A program made the position numbers and the translations under genes. Of a stretch of DNA of 64,000 bases, positions 60,993 to 64,000 are shown in pieces. Source of the DNA: an uncultured Bacteroidia bacterium (GTDB lineage Bacteria > Bacteroidota > Bacteroidia > Bacteroidales > F082); contig CACXUM010000026.1 in the NCBI GenBank assembly GCA_902770835.1, forward strand, positions 1 to 64,000. Reading direction: 5' to 3'. The notes beneath the pieces were generated by a model. That model ran no database searches, was not told the origin of the DNA, and saw only the letters and a program-made list of their open reading frames with translations. Within the stretch, counting starts at the first letter, position 1; every line of letters begins with the position of its first letter.

Positions 60993-61069
60993 GAATTATG
61001 TTTTAGAAATCACAAAATTTCAACTGTTTTTGTCCAAAATATCACAAAATTCCGAAAACGAAGGTTGTG

Positions 61070-61197
61070 TTATTCCCGTTTCAGCATATTAAAATAAGCA
61101 TCCAACAACTTCTGCGCACCAATATACGCACTCATCCGCTGGCCGCGCACGTCGCTTTCGACCAAGGGGAGAAGGTCGGAAACGAGTTGGTTTTGGA
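61070..61197 (-). repeat. meaB 3'-end copy C
   Basis: Encodes the MeaB tail with an extra glutamate before TAA. Other differences from meaB (five codons and the final Arg) are synonymous. Confidence 0.9.
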
Positions 61198-61249
61198 TAA
61201 TTTGTTTTTTTAATCAAAAGAAAACCAAGTTTTTATATTATAATATGTG

Positions 61250-61298
61250 CGTAAACCAGCGGAATCGCAATTTTTTTGGCACTTTCCGCTGATTTACG
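61250..61298. repeat. Hairpin repeat CGTAAACCAGCGGAA (copy 3)
   Basis: CGTAAACCAGCGGAA at 61250-61264 pairs with TTCCGCTGATTTACG at 61284-61298, one mismatch. It stands between meaB tails C and D. Confidence 0.85.
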
Positions 61299-61318
61299 AA
61301 CAAATTGAGTTGTAACTA

Positions 61319-61388
61319 TCAGCGTTTCAGCATATTACAATAAACACCTAACAACTTCTGCGCCCCAATATACGCACTCATGCGGTGG
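61319..61388 (-). repeat. meaB 3'-end copy D (decaying)
   Basis: Encodes the last 22 codons, but with amino acid changes (F to C, A to V, D to G, Q to H), so it has begun to decay, unlike copies A-C. The stop is TGA. Confidence 0.85.
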
Positions 61389-61447
61389 TTGAATATAAAC
61401 ACAATTTTTCAGGGTGACTGCTACTCCATACAAGTCGCAGTTTGTTT

Positions 61448-62203
61448 TTATTTATACGATTTCAACTCAAATTTGACCTTATACTTTCGGTCTGGATTGG
61501 TGGCAGAAGTCTTACTCTTATAGTATGCAAATTGTTCTCTATGACCATAACCCCTCAATGAGAAACTTTTCACCATGCCAGGTTCTATTGTAACAGACTT
61601 TGTGAAGTCTTGATAATCCAGCATATTACCGCTCATGTCGTAATATATCATACGTCCTGCGACATAGGTAATTGTACGGTTTGTGTTGTTTTGCAACGCC
61701 ACTGTTGCCTCCGATTGTACCCAGTCGTGATGATAGTTTGCTAATGTAAGTGCATTTGGATCTATTGTTGTGCTTGCAGTTTCTTTTGTTTGAGATGTTT
61801 TAATAGAGGAGGGATTTGCTGGTGTTGATTCCCGTACTTCTATAGTGCTTTTTGCTGCTGGTTTGGATGGTTGCGGCGGTGTTAACTCATTTTGTGTTGT
61901 GGTTTGTTTTGGTGTGGATGTGGTTTTGGGCTTGGCCGCTTTCAGTTGTTCCACCTCCTTACGCAATTGTTTGACCTCATTTTGAAGAGTCTCCCAATCC
62001 GATTCTGAAACCATAAAACCAGAATTTGGGGTAATTGTCGATTCTTTTTCAACAGTGGCAATTTGTTCGTTTTGCTCCTCGGGCGACTGCTCCCAATGAA
62101 TCAATCCTTGTTTCCATAGAATTGCTATCAAAAAGGCAATGCATAGGATTACGAGAAGAATCACTCTCGTACCGCTTTTTCTTTCTTTTGTTTCGTCGTA
62201 CAT
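61448..62203 (-). CDS. Membrane-anchored protein with C-terminal FxLYD-like domain
   Basis: 251 aa. One transmembrane segment (VILLVILCIAFLIAILW) at about residues 13-30, then a coiled coil (EVKQLRKEVEQLK), a Pro/Thr/Lys-rich linker, and a C-terminal beta domain from about residue 150, with ATVALQNNTNRTITYVAGRMIYYDMSGNMLDYQDF and VTIEPGMVKSFSLRGYGH. That end resembles FxLYD-like domains that follow a tethered linker. A -7 box TAATTTTG (minus) is at 62280-62287. It follows the NERD-type gene by 186 bases on the same strand. Confidence 0.65.
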   Translation of the reverse strand: MYDETKERKSGTRVILLVILCIAFLIAILWKQGLIHWEQSPEEQNEQIATVEKESTITPNSGFMVSESDWETLQNEVKQLRKEVEQLKAAKPKTTSTPKQTTTQNELTPPQPSKPAAKSTIEVRESTPANPSSIKTSQTKETASTTIDPNALTLANYHHDWVQSEATVALQNNTNRTITYVAGRMIYYDMSGNMLDYQDFTKSVTIEPGMVKSFSLRGYGHREQFAYYKSKTSATNPDRKYKVKFELKSYK

Positions 62204-62279
62204 GGTTGTGTGGTTTGGTTGTATTAGAATATAAAATGTCCGAAAATCTATGCCATAGGGGCAATTTGTTTCAATGATG

Positions 62280-62287
62280 CAAAATTA
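62280..62287 (-). promoter_or_regulatory. -7 box for the FxLYD-like gene
   Basis: CAAAATTA on the plus strand reads TAATTTTG on the minus, 77 bases upstream of the ATG at 62203. Confidence 0.45.
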
Positions 62288-62389
62288 TGATTATTTTTGA
62301 CAGACTTTGCTTTTTCATTTGGATTTTTAAAGCATAACTCATTAGAACTAACAGTTGTGTGATGGTCTTTCTTTTGCTAACCATTCTAA

Positions 62390-63178
62390 TTAGTGCGTTG
62401 TAAACCTACAACGGGGATAGTTGGAGCATCCGTAGAAGTTGCCGTATTTGCCGTGGCGGAGAACGAGGGTGCCGCCGCATTGGGGACAAATGCCGGAGGC
62501 TATTTTGCTGTCAGTTTTGTACTTGGCGGCATAGACGTTGCTCACATGGGTTTGGTCATCCACTTGATCTCTGACGTTTTGCTGGGTTAGACGGTTGACC
62601 ACTTGGGCAACCTCGGCATCAGAGAGGCAGGGATAGCTGTAGCTTTGGATGGTAGCCAGCAGCTGGTCGTCGTAGACGACATGATGCTGCGTGGTGACGT
62701 TCTGAAGGACGGCACTGCCAGCAAACACGACGATTGGCACCACTTTAAGGTTAGGCCAGGCGTTTAAGGTTTTTCTAATTGCATTGGCATGTGACACGGA
62801 CTGCTTCACAGGATTGTAAAAACGGTTCTTTGTAACATAGCTATAGGTCTTGTACCACTTCTTCTTGTATGTGACATTCGTCACAATTATTTGCGTCCAT
62901 TGTTGGCGGTCGTCACTACCATAAATCTCACCACGATAGTTTTTGGTTTCAATGGCAAACACTCCATATCTCGATACAACTATATGGTCAATTTGTGTGG
63001 TGCCGTTAGTAGTTTTCAGTATCACATCGTCAAATACAATATATTCATCTGGAAGATGTTCGAGAATGTTATGGACGTGAAGTTCTCCTTCTCTCCCTTT
63101 GTGTTCTGGAGTGTTTCTGGATGCCTTGAGAATTACAAAGGCAACGATTAACACGATTAGGATGATGCATAGTACCAT
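62390..63178 (-). CDS. NERD-domain nuclease-like protein with topoisomerase-type zinc ribbon
   Basis: 262 aa. An N-terminal transmembrane segment (VLCIILIVLIVAFVILKA) is followed by a NERD domain: GREGELHVHNILEHLPDEYIVFDDV, IDHIVVSRYGVFAIETKNYRGEIYG has the D...ExK nuclease-fold motif. The C-terminus has a C4 zinc ribbon of the topoisomerase type: CPQCGGTLVLRHGKYGNFYGCSNYPRC. Membrane-tethered NERD proteins of this type occur in mobile and defence contexts, but no function is established. It is the gene nearest to meaB, ending before the real meaB tail. Confidence 0.88.
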   Translation of the reverse strand: MVLCIILIVLIVAFVILKASRNTPEHKGREGELHVHNILEHLPDEYIVFDDVILKTTNGTTQIDHIVVSRYGVFAIETKNYRGEIYGSDDRQQWTQIIVTNVTYKKKWYKTYSYVTKNRFYNPVKQSVSHANAIRKTLNAWPNLKVVPIVVFAGSAVLQNVTTQHHVVYDDQLLATIQSYSYPCLSDAEVAQVVNRLTQQNVRDQVDDQTHVSNVYAAKYKTDSKIASGICPQCGGTLVLRHGKYGNFYGCSNYPRCRFTTH

Positions 63179-63246
63179 TTCAACCTCAATTCAAAATCTT
63201 GTGCACAAAAAGCAGGTTGATAATAAACCGTTTATTTTATGGTTGC

Positions 63247-64000
63247 CTACCTTTTCAGCATATTAAAATAAGCATCCAACAACTTCTGCGCTCCGATGTA
63301 AGCACTCATCCGCTGGCCGCGCACGTCGCTTTCGACCAAGGGGAGGAGGTCGGAAACGAGTTGGTTTTGGTAGAAATCGTTTTTCAAGGCACTGTCCATC
63401 GAATCGTACATCATCTGCACGTCCTGCTGGGCGCGTTTGCGGTAGAGATAGCCGTTGTCGCGGATGGCCTGGACGTGATCGGCCACCATCTGCCATACTT
63501 CATCGATTTGGAAGCCCGTCAGGGCGGAGCAGGTCAGCACTTTTGTCTCTTGTCCCGATTCGGGCAAGGGGAAGAGATGCAGCGCATTACGACATTCGGC
63601 AGCGGCGCGGTTGGCACGCATCACATTGTCGCCGTCGGCCTTGTTCACCGCTATGCCGTCGGCCATTTCCATGATGCCGCGCTTGATGCCTTGGAGCTCG
63701 TCGCCGGCACCGCTGATTAATATAAGGAGGAAGAAATCGACCATCGAATGTACCGCCGTTTCCGATTGGCCCACGCCCACGGTTTCCACGAAAATGGTGT
63801 CATAACCCGCTGCTTCACAAAGGATTATCGTTTCTCTTGTCTTGCGAGCCACGCCACCCAAAGTGCCTGCCGAGGCCGATGGACGGATGTAGGCGTTGGG
63901 ATGCACGGAAAGGTTTTCCATGCGGGTCTTGTCGCCCAAGATGCTGCCCTTTGAGCGTTGGCTCGATGGGTCAATGGCGAGGACGGCAAGTTTTTGTCCC
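63247..64000 (-). CDS. meaB: Methylmalonyl-CoA mutase-associated GTPase MeaB (partial)
   Basis: The gene runs off the right edge; about 250 C-terminal residues are visible. The G-protein motifs are clear: [24 protein letters not shown], the G3 region ETVGVGQSE and the NKADGDN (G4). MeaB/ArgK loads and protects methylmalonyl-CoA mutase, a coenzyme B12 enzyme of propionate metabolism. The last 42 codons (ending NMLKR, TAG at 63247-63249) are the parent of the four downstream copies. In most genomes this gene is not followed by such repeats. Confidence 0.95.
   Translation of the reverse strand, partial: GQKLAVLAIDPSSQRSKGSILGDKTRMENLSVHPNAYIRPSASAGTLGGVARKTRETIILCEAAGYDTIFVETVGVGQSETAVHSMVDFFLLILISGAGDELQGIKRGIMEMADGIAVNKADGDNVMRANRAAAECRNALHLFPLPESGQETKVLTCSALTGFQIDEVWQMVADHVQAIRDNGYLYRKRAQQDVQMMYDSMDSALKNDFYQNQLVSDLLPLVESDVRGQRMSAYIGAQKLLDAYFNMLKR

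Overview
The window looks like a chromosomal segment from an uncultured or little-studied member of the order Bacteroidales (Bacteroidota). The evidence is direct: many genes are preceded by the Bacteroidota -7 box TAnnTTTG, often only 4-7 nt before the start codon; two secreted proteins end in type IX secretion (T9SS) sorting domains; and there are phylum-typical genes and orders (purH-mreB-mreC-mreD, ileS-traR/dksA-lspA, an IPExxxVDY-type protein, GH97 and GH78 glycoside hydrolases, a PorT-like barrel). No rRNA, tRNA, CRISPR array, transposase or integrase gene was recognised.

Layout. 0-2.2 kb: a partial exported repeat protein and a HigB/HigA-ImmA toxin-antitoxin pair. 2.2-8.8 kb: a ureohydrolase-like protein beside a deoxyhypusine-synthase-like protein (polyamine-type pair), dinD, topA and cysQ. 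8.9-14.6 kb: a membrane protein, a TPR lipoprotein with a regulator-like C-terminus, and two secreted proteins, one with GLUG repeats and a T9SS tail. 14.7-21 kb (minus strand): two TlpA-like thioredoxin lipoproteins, mreD, mreC, mreB, purH. 21-25.4 kb: recJ, a secreted protein, radA. 25.4-29.9 kb: accessory cassettes behind radA. 29.9-32.8 kb: an ABC transporter pair, ruvC, a YkvA-like protein. 32.8-41 kb: GH78, a small secreted protein, GH97, trkH, trkA. 41-48.5 kb: HEPN/MNT module, PorT-like barrel, acyltransferase, GNAT, lspA, traR/dksA-like, ileS. 48.7-56.4 kb: a large T9SS-exported GLUG protein, an IPExxxVDY-type protein, a GT39-like glycosyltransferase, glutamine synthetase. 56.7-64 kb: a small-gene region full of repeats ending at meaB.

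The most striking structure is shared by two unrelated loci. Behind radA there are three extra copies of the last 13 codons plus stop of radA, and behind meaB there are four extra copies of the last 20-42 codons plus stop of meaB, all in the same orientation as the parent gene. Three of the four meaB copies differ from the parent only by synonymous codons (apart from the stop region), so each seems to have once been the real end of a working gene. Between the copies lie accessory genes (AAA ATPases, a ParE-type toxin-antitoxin pair, a NERD-domain protein, a Crp-like regulator, an M1-like peptidase) or just short hairpin DNA. A 78-aa gene and an unidentified broken gene in the same area also have second 3' ends. 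The simplest reading is serial, site-directed insertion of cassettes at the 3' ends of core genes, each cassette bringing a replacement gene tail; no recombinase is visible in the window.

A second theme is repeat DNA written into genes: 7-bp tandem repeats sit inside cysQ, the GH78 gene, ileS, the GT39-like gene and the T9SS protein, always in a strand and register free of stops; REP-like palindromes are also inside two of these reading frames.
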